From: Aspidiotus rigidus
Taxonomy: Eukaryota > Arthropoda > Insecta > Hemiptera > Diaspididae
NCBI GenBank assembly: GCA_035079385.1
Contig: JAVHKY010000027.1
Coordinates: 1,798,001 to 1,862,000 of the forward strand
Length of the DNA: 64,000 bases
Direction: 5' to 3'
The number at the start of each line of letters is the position of its first letter. The stretch's first letter is position 1. Made by a program: the position numbers and the translations under genes. Below the pieces are notes generated by a model, which was given only the letters and a program-made list of their open reading frames with translations, had not been told where the DNA came from and did not search any database. Shown one piece after another: positions 25,554 through 37,677 of this stretch.

Positions 25554-28500
25554 AAATGATATTTTACACACCAACACATTGATTTGATGTAGAACACATA
25601 TAAGTTCCACATTTCCCCTGTAAAAGTCAACTCCATCCTCTTGCATGATACTGGCTGGAATGAGCACTGAACAAAAATGGTGTTCAGAAGCGTTTCCTAA
25701 TGATCAAAATTCAATTTTTAAGAGAACAGTTGACTTATACAACATTTCACACTGAACAAATTTGTTTGTTCTTGAGTTATTTTAACATAAATTTCAATCT
25801 ATGATTTTAATGGGCAGGTTGTAAACAAGAAGACGTTCAGATTCTGTTGTTTGTTGTTCCGATTTTAGCGCTCCTGTAATGAATAAAAACTCTAAAGGAT
25901 GTCTACAAGTACCAATGGAAACAAAAAACTGTCGATGGTATTGAATTCAGCATTCAAAACTTTTTAGAAACATTACCTCTTTTCATACTAAAAAACTTCA
26001 CAAAAGTTTCCAGTTTGCTCCCTAAATGAAGATTGAGACACTTGTCTGGATTAAACTTGCACAAAACATTAATTAATCAAAATAGAATATTAAATTAATT
26101 TTCATTTAATTTTTAATTGTAAACCAGATTCTAAATATTTAATTTAAACATAATATTATATTAGGCTCATTAGGATGAAATAATAATAAAAAGATAAATT
26201 TCCGCTACAAAAAATATTTTTAATTACTGTACCTACAATTGACGTTTCAAACGACAACGTTCTCTTGTAGGATTATCATCAGTTGGTAGATGATCATATA
26301 TGATGAGGAAAGTTTTGGTTTGAAATGTGAATGGTAAATAATAATATTTCACACCAAAAGAGTGCATTTGAATTGTTTTCCCTCTTTTTATTCTTGAGTA
26401 AATAACATATTGGGCGTATTAACATTCCTACACCTAACTGTCTCGTTTATTTATTCATGAGTGGCCCACACAGCCTTTAAGGCCAATTATGGAAGGCACT
26501 ATTTATTAAAAAAAAAAAAAAAAAGAGAAATGAAAAACAAAACAAAAACTAAATACAGGGGAAAAAAAAGATAATAATATAATTCATGACGTGCCGTTAT
26601 TTCTCTTAATAAAATTGTGACCACCCCATTTTTCTCAAAAGACCCTTGGTGAATTTCCCTTCTGCTCCATCAGTATCATCATGATCAAGGGTGTACCGTG
26701 AGGCCATTTTCATGAAGATGATTCTTCGTAATCGTTTTAGAGGGGGCTATATATAGTCCAGCTATAAAAAAATAAAGTTTGAGGGAAGTTTCTTCATTGG
26801 ATGAGGGGGATGGGTTGTATTTTGCCCGCAGTATAGCTTGGCTTTAAAAAATCTCCATAGTTCGAATTTTTGTTCACTTCTCTTTAAATCAAACTTTCTA
26901 TAACTTGAAAAACTTTATATTTCGAATGGTTTTATTTGTCCCTTGAATACAAATTATAAGGGTTTCACCGTACTTCGGACATAACGTCAATTGCTACGCA
27001 TTTCAGGAATTTACTTCAATGTCTGATAAAGGTCTCCAGTAATATATTGTATACTCCCACATCCACCTCAATGTGTCATTTCACCCTAACTCGGCTAAAT
27101 TTGCTCAGCTTTGTCAATTTAATCTTACAAGTCGGAATTTTTAAAGGCTGAAACCATGAAATATAAATTGAAAAACTGGGCTTGAGTGATTGTGATAGTT
27201 GGCCTTATTCTGTTCATTAATTTTTAGTATTATCCTCGCATCAAAAATATATTCCTACAATAACTCGAACTTCATATTTTTGCAACGTTCGAGAACAATA
27301 AAAAAAAATAATAATAATAATATGTTCGACGGAATATTTCATTGTTGCAACTTGACACTAAGTTTATGAGAAGAAAAGAAGAAATTTTTATTCACACAAT
27401 TTTATTATTTTTCAGATTAAATTATAAAAGGAAAAATTCAAGAAACGTCAACATCTGCGTATCCAATGTCCATCGAGTTCAAATCACTTTCTGATTCCCT
27501 TTTTTATTTATACTTTCTGTATTTATTGGCTCATGTATCACGCTAAAAAAATAATAAATGTGAAACTGCTCTATTCAATTCCCATAGCCCGCATCAAGCA
27601 TTACGCTTTAATTGCCAAAGGAAAGAAAAAAGTGTATATTTGCGCCAAATACACGCGAATCGATATAATACAAGAAACGAAAGAAAATAAATTACAGAAT
27701 CAAGCGGTTTCTAAAAGCAAATACAATAAAGATAAGGGCAATTTAACGCATTCGAGATTCTATCGTAAGGCGATATAAATTTTAATTACCAAAAAAGATA
27801 CCCTAGAGACCGGTGATCGAATCAGAGTGCAGCCGCTCTTGCTCGTGCGGTCGAAATGAGACAACAATTTTTATCGTTTTCCGTAATATTTACTGTGGAC
27901 GTAATCACCTTTTCTTAGAAAACGTTTCGTGTATTTGTATTTAAAATTTCTGTAGAAAAATCACCGCCGGCCATACTTTCACGCGTGCACTTAAAAAACA
28001 CGAGGGAAAATGTAAAATTTTCGTAAGAAGATGAACGCGTTGCAAACAAGAGACGACAAAACTTTCGTTCACCAAGCACGCGAATCAACTGGTAAGAACT
28101 GAGGAGGAAAAAAAGGAAATTTCGACCGCGTGCCTTCTCTGTGAATGTGTATGTATTCATCTTGTCCCGAAATTTCGTACTCGCACACAAAAGCACGCGT
28201 AGTGGAGTGCGCAAGTTCATTATCCGCGGAACATACTCAGTATACTGGATATACCTTCGTACAACAATAACATTACAACCCCATACGTAATATATCCTCT
28301 ATACATCCGTAATAGGAGACGGTATAATATAATGTAGCGGGCGAGTACTCAGATGTTACGAAAATAATAGTCCATCCTATCCAGTGTTCTGTACGTTCAG
28401 CATACCCACCGACTGACGTCTTATTGAGTGGCGCTAAAAGATAAACGTCTTTCAGTCATGCAAGACCATAATATTCGACACAATCTGTCACCCGTCGTCG

Positions 28501-29290
28501 TAAGCGAGTAAAATGACTATCATCAACACGTACTATGCAAGGGGTGGAAAGAGCTACTAAATTAGAAATACTATCCTGGATGATGTCATCCTTTAAACTT
28601 CCATTTCTCTTGAGAAGTTACTCGCGTTTACTTATTCATTGAAAATTAGGAGCAATCGTAAAGATTAGAAACGTATACATTTTTTTGTTGAGCATACTGA
28701 AGGCAGGGGATTATAAATCCTGATCCAGACAGTTCCCATAACACGAAAATGATTATTCTCTCAATGTACTGATTCTACTGAACGAAAACTTCAAAATATG
28801 GCCCCCGGGCCCCCACCACATGAGAACGAAAAAAAAAAGGGAAAAAATAAAAGAAAAAGAGGGAAAAAGTCTTTCTTCTTCTCTTTTTTTGGGAGCCCTA
28901 CCACCGCTGCCCCCTAGCGAAATTCTCTTAATCCCTCCCTGGAATAGGTACTCCACAAAGGGAGAGCGAAAGATACAAAACCGCATCAGAAAAATATGCG
29001 AATCGCGAGCGCTTTCGGTTAACAACCATCATCGGGCAGAAATAAAAAGCGACTCGACGAAATGAAAATCGACAACAAATACACCAACGAAAATCAGGAT
29101 TGAACTAGTGAGTCCTGAGACTGTGATGTAACGGTGATGAAATATTTATGCTGAACTTGAGTTTCTACTTGCCAGTTAGTTTTTATTCGAACTGACACTA
29201 AGTGATAAGAGTGCGATGTTTACTTTCTGGGGGAAATCGTTGCAAGCAAAAGATATTGAGAAATGATGGATCGCAAAGTGTCAGAGCGTG
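25554..29290. other. non-coding, nothing firmly recognised
   Basis: AT-rich with a few microsatellites (AAT units at 27,310; an A-run near 26,510). A CpG-richer block spans about 27,800-28,500. At 28,798-28,920 is a C/G-rich patch (GGCCCCCGGGCCCCCACCAC). Open frames here, including 27,915-28,220 and 28,753-29,025 on the minus strand, are low-complexity and unrecognised. Confidence 0.35.
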
Positions 29291-29527
29291 TGTGTTGGTA
29301 TGCAGGCGGGCCTCTCTCCTCTCGCTTGTACACCGTCGACACTAGGCACTCGCCTTCGTTCTCACGTCAGTGCTCGTGGTGCGAACCTCTCGCGAACACG
29401 GTCTACGCGTTCGCTCGAGTGCTGTCGGCATCTACTTCCTCTGAGTAGATTCACCCGTGTCTTCATGGTCACGAGTGTTAACCCGACCCCCGTTCCCTCA
29501 AGGGAACGGTCCTCACCTTCCAACACA
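29291..29527. mobile_element. possible solo LTR, 237 bases, GC-rich
   Basis: A sharply GC-rich island in AT-rich DNA, bounded by TGTGTTGG and CCAACACA, an exact 8-base inverted pair with the TG...CA ends typical of LTRs. Inside is GTTCCCTCAAGGGAAC, a small palindrome. I see no flanking target-site duplication, no second LTR and no primer-binding site, so a GC-rich exon, promoter or insulator remains possible. Confidence 0.3.
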
Positions 29528-31643
29528 AAGAGCTAATGATGTTCTTCTCTCTCAGGTTTTGAAAATCCCGGAAATATTCGACCGGGCATTTGTCAAATAC
29601 ACGAAGAATCTACTCCTAGCGAATTCATCTGGCAAGCGGACGAAAGATCAGTACCGGTACCAGTAAACCATGCTCGGTCATCAGAGGAAGAAGGGAAAGC
29701 CCCAGTCCCCAGTTTCCCTCTTTGAATAGTTGGACATTGAACAATTTTATATTCGTCGTATAATACCACAAATTCTTCCTTCATCTCCTCTTTCATATTT
29801 TTCTCTCTGACTCCAAATGTCTTGCTAGGTACTTACTGCCTAAGATGTTAACCATATTCTCACTAGAATGAAAATTCAAAATCCCATCGAAAAATATGGG
29901 AGATGAAATAGAACATAGAATATATCGTGAATATTACGGGGGATTACAAAGATGTTGGGGCGGGGGACGAGTATGGAGCCAATGGGAGGGGGATAATTCT
30001 AAAAGAAAAGGTCTTCCAAATGTATCGGGAAAACTTTTACTTCAATATCTTCGAATTATCTTGAAGTTTTTCAAGATATAATAGGAAGGAAATTTTCGAT
30101 TTCGATACTGTACTTTGAGCAAAAATTTTCATTTCACGTTCGGCATTCTTTTACACACTTCAACGTGCCATAATATAGTCCTACACCCGAGACTCGTCCA
30201 TAACATAATTCCAGAAAAACCTAATAATAACTGTAGCCTGTAGAACTTTGACTTCGTGCATTCGAGTACCGGTATACCGCACGTATTTTTATAAACGCAT
30301 TCTCCAAGAAGCCGAGAACCGTATATAAACATATTCCTATATCGTTCTCGTTCATACTCGTATACGACGAAGAATAAAAACACGCTTTTTTATTGGATTC
30401 TTTTATTTCTTTCAAAAGCGTTTCGTGCTGAATAATTTCGCCTTCAACATGGCTGCAACGCTGCCTGCGTTCGAGCGCGATTTTTCAATTTCCATTTCGA
30501 AGTGTTTTCAGTGAAGCTCAGGCTTTGCCGAGAAAAATTCGAGTGGTCAGAATAAATATTCGAGGAGAACAGAGAGAGAGAACAGGTCGTGCAAAGTACC
30601 CTTATACGGTATTTTTCTCAATAATATCGAATTTTAACGTAAAATTCACTCGATACCTACGTAAGTTTTCTAGAGCATAATATTAGTGGATTCGTATAAT
30701 ATTTTGTTGCATATATGAAATAGGAAACGCAAAAATATTGTTTAGGATCAGAGACATTGAAATATCTGTATTATACTAACCAAATTAATACCTCGGGTAA
30801 CATGTACCTCAAAAATCAGTTACTGAACTTTGTACAATGCGAGAGAGGATAAAACTGTGTTACGCATAGAATAACCTCAAGACACGCGTTAATTTGCATC
30901 GTTCAGAATAATGATTAAGAACACCAACTTTTCGCATCCAGTTTTCAAAAGTTTAGGCATACGTTAGAAATGTTGTTGGTGAGTTTCTCATACAGCCAGA
31001 TCACATGAGGCCAAAATAATCGAGCGAAAATTTCAAAACTGTCGTAAATTGTATCAACAAACCCTACAGGATTGTACAAAATAAAAAACGAATTTATTGC
31101 GCAAGGTTACTACTTGCGATAACCCAAACCCAAAAGAGAGATATAAAGGAGAACTTGGGAGACGCAGATTAACAGTTGGTGAGTTTTGCATACCGAAAAT
31201 GATTTATTAAGTATTTGGTGTAAATTAATAGATTTGAAACATTTATACCTGTAGGAAAATTCTCCTTAAATAACTCTCTTAATATGCTAGCTTATAACCC
31301 CTGTCCTATGTACCTAGGTACCTACCTACGTACAAATATATTTGAACTTTGTACAAACATTGAATCTTACTCCTGTTTCTATAGTGGTCCGTACTTATTA
31401 CATTGCTGTGTTCGTTTTAAAACTCGCAGACACTCACCCATGCGAATATGTTCAGCTACAAAGCGTTGCTCTTAAAAAGTATTTCCTTTCATTTTCGATT
31501 TGGCTAAAAGATATCGCATCAATTCGGATATACGATAATTTGGGGTTACATCATGTATAAATAAGTACAATCAATAGACTACATAGAGAAATAACTCTTG
31601 TTAATGATAGAGAGACAGAAAACAAAATCTGAAAAATCAGTCT
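29528..31643. other. non-coding, weak exon-like segment at its start
   Basis: At 29,561-29,728 an acceptor-like TTCTTCTCTCTCAG precedes a frame open for 55 codons (IHEESTPSEFIWQADERSV...) with plausible protein composition but no recognised family. The rest, to 31,643, shows short CpG-richer and AT-rich parts and CCTA/TAGG runs (TACCTAGGTACCTACCTACG near 31,310), without an exon I can defend. Confidence 0.3.
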
Positions 31644-31814
31644 CCCACCGGGAAAAATTTTGTCAATGCCTTGGCAATGCCATTTCTGCAACAAATGGCA
31701 CAATATTACCATTTTTTGCAAAAATGATCAAATTTTAAAAAGTGGGCGTGGTCAGTTGTTCTGTCAAGAATTTGGCAAAATGTCAGTCATATGGCATCAA
31801 TTTTTCCAGGCGGG
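31644..31814. mobile_element. possible MITE with imperfect inverted ends
   Basis: The left end CCCACCGGGAAAAATTTTG with TCAATGCC is roughly mirrored at the right as GGCATCAATTTTTCCAGG with CGGG. The inner part contains AAAGTGGGCGTGGTC. Ends match over about 20 bases with gaps. No coding frame. Confidence 0.4.
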
Positions 31815-33690
31815 CTTTCAATGAGGTTGTCAAATGTACACAAAATTTGCTGAAAGTATTCAACGTCGTATTAGTAAAATAATCGGATTGGTTTTTTGAG
31901 ATTTTTCCATTTTAAATGTCGCTATGGAAAATGAAGCGAGTTTTTCCCCGTTAGTGTGATAATTCTTTCATGTTCGATGATTGAAAATTGTTGACAGATA
32001 TTCCATTCATTGAAACGGGAGGGGTGGGGTATTCGGGTGTAGATTACTGATATAGAAGAGAGAATAAAAATAATGCTTAGCAAGCTTTGAAAATAATATG
32101 CTCGTTTCGGTATAAAGAAAGGCTGTTGGAAATGAAAACGAATAAGTAAAAACAAAACGGAAAAAAGAGGTAGAGATGTAGGAAAATAAGAAAGAGAAAG
32201 TCAGTTTTGCCTATTAGCTTTTTTTCATCTTATTATTGCATATTTTGTGGGATGAATAAGTACCTATAATTATTTGAAAATCTTAAAACATTGAATCGTC
32301 ATCTAATTATAACCTAGCTTCTATCCTTACTATCTTGGAAAAAATCCCTTGATAACAATAGGTATAAAATTATAATATTTGGGGTGGTCCGCTGATGGCC
32401 AGTTTCTGTGTTCTATTGAACAATCTCTCAGTTATCTCTTGACGTCTCCCCTTCATATGATATTTTTAAAACTTTCATGACTCATAATTTCACGTTTATT
32501 TCTGTGCTTCGATTATCCTAATTCGTCGTTAAGGTACTTTATCTTTTTACTTTACGTTAGTTCTATTCTGCCCGTTGATGTAAGTCCAGCACTTACAAAA
32601 CAGGTCGCGATACATTAAATTTTCAGTAGGCTATTTGATAACTTGCTTAATTTTGTTTTACATTTGTTTAAAATTGTTTTACATTTTCTTTTATTTGTAA
32701 GCCTTATTTCTGAGCTTCGAAATTTTCCATTTTGTTTTGTTTATTTGCTTTTCTGAAAAAAAATAATAATAATAATAATAAATAAATTCCCTCTTTGTTT
32801 TGTTCTGTTTATTAGACTTCTCTAAAATTTGATTGCAATTAGATATAAAAAAACTTACCTTTGTCGATATTTATTTTGTGTTTAGTATTTTATAATTAAA
32901 TTCATCGGAATTTGTTATCACTTGATTGGTGTCTATCAGTTACGTGCCTTATTTGTACAACCCTGTTTCTTGATTCAATGGCTTGAACTTTCGAGGAAAA
33001 TATCGAACATATATCTGTGTTCTAGCCAATCTGCAACCGGTATAGGTAATGAACTAAATACCTATCATCGGCTTCTTCTGAAACTATAAATACCCCGTTA
33101 CTATGGGCCTATCGTAGTGAATCAATAGTTATAGAAATCTATCATTGTTTAAATACGAGGACCTATAAAAATTAATACCAGGCAAACGCGAAAAAAATAG
33201 AATACTGTTGCTGTACAAAATGGTAGGTACCTACTTAGGATTGATGTATCCGCTTATCATCTGGCCGGGATCTTTGGTTCGATCTAACGTGGAGACTCAT
33301 CATTTTGTATACTTACAAGATTTGATTTGCAAATCTGCATTCATCACAATGTTTCTCGCAAAACGAACATTAAGTTATCCTGAAAATATATATAACTTCT
33401 TGAGATAGATGTACCTAACCTATGTTGAGAATAGTTTCTGAAACTCAGGTCTATCTAATCTTTCATTTTAAGAATTTCTCAAGGAAAAAAGATCATGCTT
33501 CATTCTGTTATATATAGGCCTACGTCAAAATTAGATACTTCTTTCGGTACAATAAAATTTTTTTATATTCTGTTTTGAAGAAACACTAGTACGAAAAATA
33601 AATCTTCATCGTTCGAAAGTAATTTTATTCAATTTCATAATTAAAATAAACTAGAATGAAAAAAAAAAAGAGAAAAAAAAAGATACCGTG
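31815..33690. other. non-coding, retroelement-like tail at 32.76 kb
   Basis: An (AAT)n run at 32,761-32,783 after T-rich sequence resembles the 3' tail of a non-LTR element or SINE, but no coding part was recognised. Nothing else supportable. Confidence 0.35.
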
Positions 33691-33774
33691 TGTCAGGTGT
33701 GGGGTTCGAACCCACGCTCCCAATTGGGAACCAGAGCTTAAATCTGGCGCCTTAGACCACTCGGCCAACCTGAC
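33691..33774 (-). tRNA. tRNA-Leu (anticodon UAA), copy 1
   Basis: Class II tRNA of 84 bases including the discriminator A. The acceptor stem pairs GTCAGGT with ACCTGAC. The A box reads TGGCCGAGTGG and the B box GGTTCGAACCC. The anticodon arm CCAGA-TTTAAGC-TCTGG places TAA at 34-36. The long variable arm TCCCAATTGGGA is self-complementary. T-runs follow on the minus strand as Pol III terminators. No intron. It decodes UUA leucine codons in cytosolic translation. Confidence 0.96.
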
Positions 33775-34372
33775 GTTGTGAGTGAACTCTGTTTCTCCTG
33801 TTCACGAGCGTGTAGTTAATGAAGGTTTGTGTACCGGTGAAAATGAACGTTTGATACGCGCGAGCTGACTAGACTGGAGTATGTACGATTGAAAACTACG
33901 TAAATACCTACTTATAATTTAATAATCGAGAATGTTACTCGCTAATAGAATCAATAATATTCATTAATAATTCTCATAGTCAATTATTTGTACCTAGTAA
34001 TCTAGTAATTCGTCAGTTATCATTTCACTATCACTGGATGTCAATGATGTTCATCCATATTATGAACTTCGTTATCGGTGATTTTAAGCGAACTGAGGGA
34101 ACTGCCAATCATGACTCATTGTTAAGTAAGATGAATCTTCAGTAAAAATTAAAAACCCTTTCCTGCCTCGTTTATTGTCAATGATAATTCTCATTGAAAT
34201 TTGATGAAACTATTTTTGTTAGTTAAGCAACACATACAAAATAATAACTTAATAAGTAAACCAGCTCGTTTTTAAAAAGTTTCGAGCTGGGCACTCGTGT
34301 TCTGTTCAAAATGATTCTCCCTTTGTTTTTACTTTGTGAATTGCGGGTATGGGAATAAAAAAAAAACGATTT

Positions 34373-34456
34373 TGTCAGGTGTGGGGTTCGAACCCACGCT
34401 CCCAATCGGGAACCAGAGCTTAAATCTGGCGCCTTAGACCACTCGGCCAACCTGAC
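34373..34456 (-). tRNA. tRNA-Leu (anticodon UAA), copy 2
   Basis: Same length and structure as the copy 680 bases away. The only difference is one base in the variable arm (AATCGGG against AATTGGG on the plus strand), which keeps the arm's stem and falls in its loop. A run of T on the minus strand follows as terminator. The flanks are unlike those of copy 1, so the two were not duplicated with long surroundings, or did so long ago. Confidence 0.96.
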
Positions 34457-34651
34457 TGTACGTCTATGGAATAATACCATTATTACCATTATTAGACAAG
34501 TTCAAAACACGTTCAATTACAGACATATTCCCGTATTTTAGAGAACAATAATATACCTATAGCGAAAAGAAAAAGAAGAATGAATGAATAAAGTGATAGT
34601 TTTATTGATGTCAAATGCGAGAAAAAAAAAAAAAAAAAAAAAAAAAGATAC

Positions 34652-34724
34652 CGCCCGAACAGGGACTCGAACCCTGGACCCTTAGGTTAAAAGCCTAATG
34701 CTCTACCGACTGAGCTATCCGGGC
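34652..34724 (-). tRNA. tRNA-Lys (anticodon UUU)
   Basis: A 73-base tRNA with discriminator G. It starts GCCCGGATAGCTCAGTCGGT on the minus strand. The anticodon arm TTAGG-CTTTTAA-CCTAA puts TTT at 34-36. The B box reads GGGTTCGAGTCCC and the acceptor stem closes with TTCGGGC. A T-run of about 25 follows as Pol III terminator. It decodes AAA/AAG lysine codons. Confidence 0.96.
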
Positions 34725-35706
34725 GCTGACAGATTTCGTGATTTTCTGCTGTCACGAGCACTGAAACTGGTTTCTTTGAACAACGGAATTTGATGAAAAT
34801 TCTTTAGGTGCAATGTATTAACAATTGAAACCTAAACTTGAATTTCTTTAATTCACACGTCCATGCTGTTTTTCAAAATCCAATCTGAGCTTCAAGTGAA
34901 CTCGATCATTTTTATATAGGTAAATTCATACGGGTAATCAACTTTTGTACGATATATTCACTCTAAATTATTAGGAACTGCATCCAAATCGCACTGCAAT
35001 GAAATGTCCCGAGCCCAATTTCTTTTTCATGACTTTGTTCGCCGTAATTTATAATTATTCTGAGCATACACAGTATCAGAAAGAAGAAATAAAATCTTAA
35101 AGAACTTAAATGATGTGTACCTAACGTGCATAATGATTATAAAATTTGAACGAAATCCAATATTAAGTTCTTCAAATAACTCTCATTATCTGTAGGGTAC
35201 CCTTATATAAGTGTTACAAAAACGGAGTGCTATAGGGGAGGGAGGGAAATTTTTCTTCATCTTATTTTTAATTGAATTATTTAATTCTTCAAGGTTAGGT
35301 AGGTAGGCTACAATTGGAAAATTTAAAAGAAATAGTTACAGAAATACGAATATAGATACAAATTATTTACTGCACTAGGTATAGTCATACTTTTCAGACT
35401 TCAAAATTGTGTTCAATAATAATGTATCATTTTTGAGATTGTATTCATAGAATTCTTCGCATCTAAATTTGAAATCATAAATTGTATTTGTATAATTCTC
35501 TAAAAAAAGTCTGGTTTTGTATTACGCTAAGCTATTACGAGCCATACCATTTACATCAAAAATCTTTCACCTTTTCCTCATTGTTAAAAAAATGTACATA
35601 CCGCTAATTTTTGAAAAATGGGAGAGTGCTATTTTTTGGTAGTCGAAAAAGAGTAGGTAGGTACGTATAGCGACCGCTATATTTTTGCCGAGAAGTAATA
35701 CCTACT
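34725..35706. other. non-coding, nothing recognised
   Basis: AT-rich DNA between the tRNA-Lys gene and the retroelement tail. It contains TAGGTAGGTAGGC-type runs near 35,300 and 35,655 and no exon. Confidence 0.4.
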
Positions 35707-35860
35707 GCATATATAATAATAATAATAATAGCCTTAATTAGGTACGCCAATTTTTGGCCAACGGCCTCGCAACTATAACGAACTGATAGTGCGGAATACA
35801 GATCTACACTTCCCACGGTGACCAAGTCCGGCTTGGGAAGGTCTACTACATATAGCACTA
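35707..35860 (-). mobile_element. 5'-truncated non-LTR element, 3' end with (ATT)n tail
   Basis: The minus strand reads PDLVTVGSVDLYSALSVRYS, then CEAVGQKLAYLIKAI, and runs into an (ATT)n tail at 35,707-35,731. A frame that enters the microsatellite tail after AYLIKA is typical of the last codons of jockey-type elements. Only about 150 bases are present, so this is a dead-on-arrival copy. Confidence 0.55.
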
Positions 35861-36705
35861 TAATATTTTCCTTTTAGATAAGCTCTAAATATTATTTATA
35901 CTACCTAAGTAAATTTTCGCCACAATAACCTTAACGAACGTCAAACTAGATACGTATTTTTGGAAATCTAATCAAGTACCCAAGCCTAGATACGACCTAC
36001 ATATATTGTAAATAGTCTACGAAGGATATGTTAATCAACGACTTAGAATGATATCATTGATCCAAAAGCTGAATCAAAATTTGAAGTTACATCTTGAAAA
36101 TAACTAGGATCCTATGCGCGAATTCCAAAACAGAACTTCTTGAAACTGCGAACCGTGAGCTGCGATCTCCAAGTATTTGCCTACACATTGCCTATTATGA
36201 TACACGTTATCGGCTCAAATGAGGCTGCCCGTACAAAAATACACCGCAGGTTCCGGTAATACGATACAAATTTTCACAACATTTCTTCACACTTCGGCAA
36301 TTTTTAGAAATGATACGATCAGAAATTCGTATACATTATGTGCTTACCAGCTTTAGCTTCCTTATCGTTGAATAGAATTCAAAAATTTATATCATTATTC
36401 AACTTAGTTCATTGAATTCATGAGTAATTTTGACAAAATTTGATCGTGAGAAAAGCATGAGGAAATTCTCAAACGTAGTTAAAATTTCTACTGATGTAAT
36501 ATCAAGTACCGTATTTTATTGCATGTTATTAATGTTCAAATATGTTTCATTTCGACGCTCTGAAGAAACTATTTCCGTCCTCTTCAATCAAAACTCGAAC
36601 TAAATTGGATCTACTCTGCGTAAAATTAAAGATGAATAGTTTTTATTAACTTTTATTAATAATCGGTATACGCATTTGATATTAGGCATACAAAATTAAC
36701 GAGTA
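35861..36705. other. 3' flank of the L28 gene
   Basis: No exon. The minus-strand 3'UTR of the L28 gene starts at 36,705. The plus-strand TTTATTAACTTTTATTAAT near 36,638-36,660 gives AATAAA signals on the minus strand and probably marks its poly(A) site. Confidence 0.45.
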
Positions 36706-37677
36706 TCATTTAAAATCTAATAGTTTCTTTTTATACCACGGAGTATGTTCTTTCTGTTTGAGTGGACTGTCATCACTTTGTAGATATTCGATAAATTCTT
36801 TACGAAACTGATATTTCATAGGAACGTATTGTTTTTGCTCCGCTTCGTGCTGAATGTCTTCCATTTTTCTTCTCGCCTCTTCCAGCGTCAACCCGTACCA
36901 TTCTATTTCCTCTGGCGTGTAATCGTTCAAATAATGTTTGTAAATATTGTACACCTCCTCTCGTCTCGTTTCGTGATCTGGATATAAGGATTTATGAAGA
37001 AGAACGTGTAGAAGTTTTCGTTTCATCCTTACGGCAAGTAGATTCCTCAAATCACAAGCATGACTTTTCAAAATATAATGGTCCAAACCACAATTTTCGT
37101 TTATCAAAGAAATCGTGCGTCTCGTAACCACACAACTCATATATTTATCTAGTATTTCACTGTAGATGACTGTTTTACGAAATCTAGGATACCAAACTTT
37201 TGGGCCGGGACCAACGTCGTGAAGAACAGTTTTGCCGGCGTACATTCGTACCCAGCCTTGGATAACCGACTCTCCACCCCATATTCCATCATTTTCTTGT
37301 TCACATTCTTGCAATGGAATCGGTACATTCTGAACTGGGGTAACTTGGCCAGTTTTTGGGTCTTTGTAATATTTACCAGGTTGAGGATGAAAATGAACGG
37401 GTAACGGAGTCGTTAGTTTCCATTCTATGTAAAATTTTCGGTAACTATCGGGTAGATCGACGTAGTATCCTTCATCCAAAATTGTAGACGTTGATTTTGG
37501 CTCTAGGTATCGTTCCATCTCTTCTTTCTTCAAGTATTCTTCACGAGAAGGTGGTCTCGGATAAACACGTTCGACTTTGGCCGGCAAAAGAGCTCCGAAA
37601 GAGTAAGGATGAATGCTTTTGTCGCCGACATTTCGAACCGGAATTTTGAGAACAAGATTTCGTAATTTTAGAAGCAT
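36706..37677 (-). CDS. mRpL28: mitochondrial large-subunit ribosomal protein L28
   Basis: Structural protein bL28m of the mitochondrial large ribosomal subunit. The 323-codon frame is unbroken by introns. Family marks are GALLPAKVERVYPRPPS near the start, DLPDSYRKFYIEWK, then the L28 core: ENDGIWGGESVIQGWVRMY (about 125-145), PRFRKTVIYSEILDKYMSCV, VTRRTISLINENCGLDHYIL, HACDLRNLLA. The C-terminal third is charged and helical (YTPEEIEWYGLTLEEARRKM), as in animal homologues. Slightly longer than the roughly 250-residue vertebrate form. The ATG at 37,677 is the first in frame. It stands back to back with TM9SF3. Confidence 0.93.
   Translation of the reverse strand: MLLKLRNLVLKIPVRNVGDKSIHPYSFGALLPAKVERVYPRPPSREEYLKKEEMERYLEPKSTSTILDEGYYVDLPDSYRKFYIEWKLTTPLPVHFHPQPGKYYKDPKTGQVTPVQNVPIPLQECEQENDGIWGGESVIQGWVRMYAGKTVLHDVGPGPKVWYPRFRKTVIYSEILDKYMSCVVTRRTISLINENCGLDHYILKSHACDLRNLLAVRMKRKLLHVLLHKSLYPDHETRREEVYNIYKHYLNDYTPEEIEWYGLTLEEARRKMEDIQHEAEQKQYVPMKYQFRKEFIEYLQSDDSPLKQKEHTPWYKKKLLDFK

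Noticed and set aside
28753..29025. Minus-strand frame of 90 codons with GGSGGRAPKKREEER
   Set aside because: Low-complexity sequence over G/C and A runs; no family resemblance.
34223..34489. Minus-strand frame of 88 codons
   Set aside because: It runs straight through the second tRNA-Leu gene and is an artefact of it.
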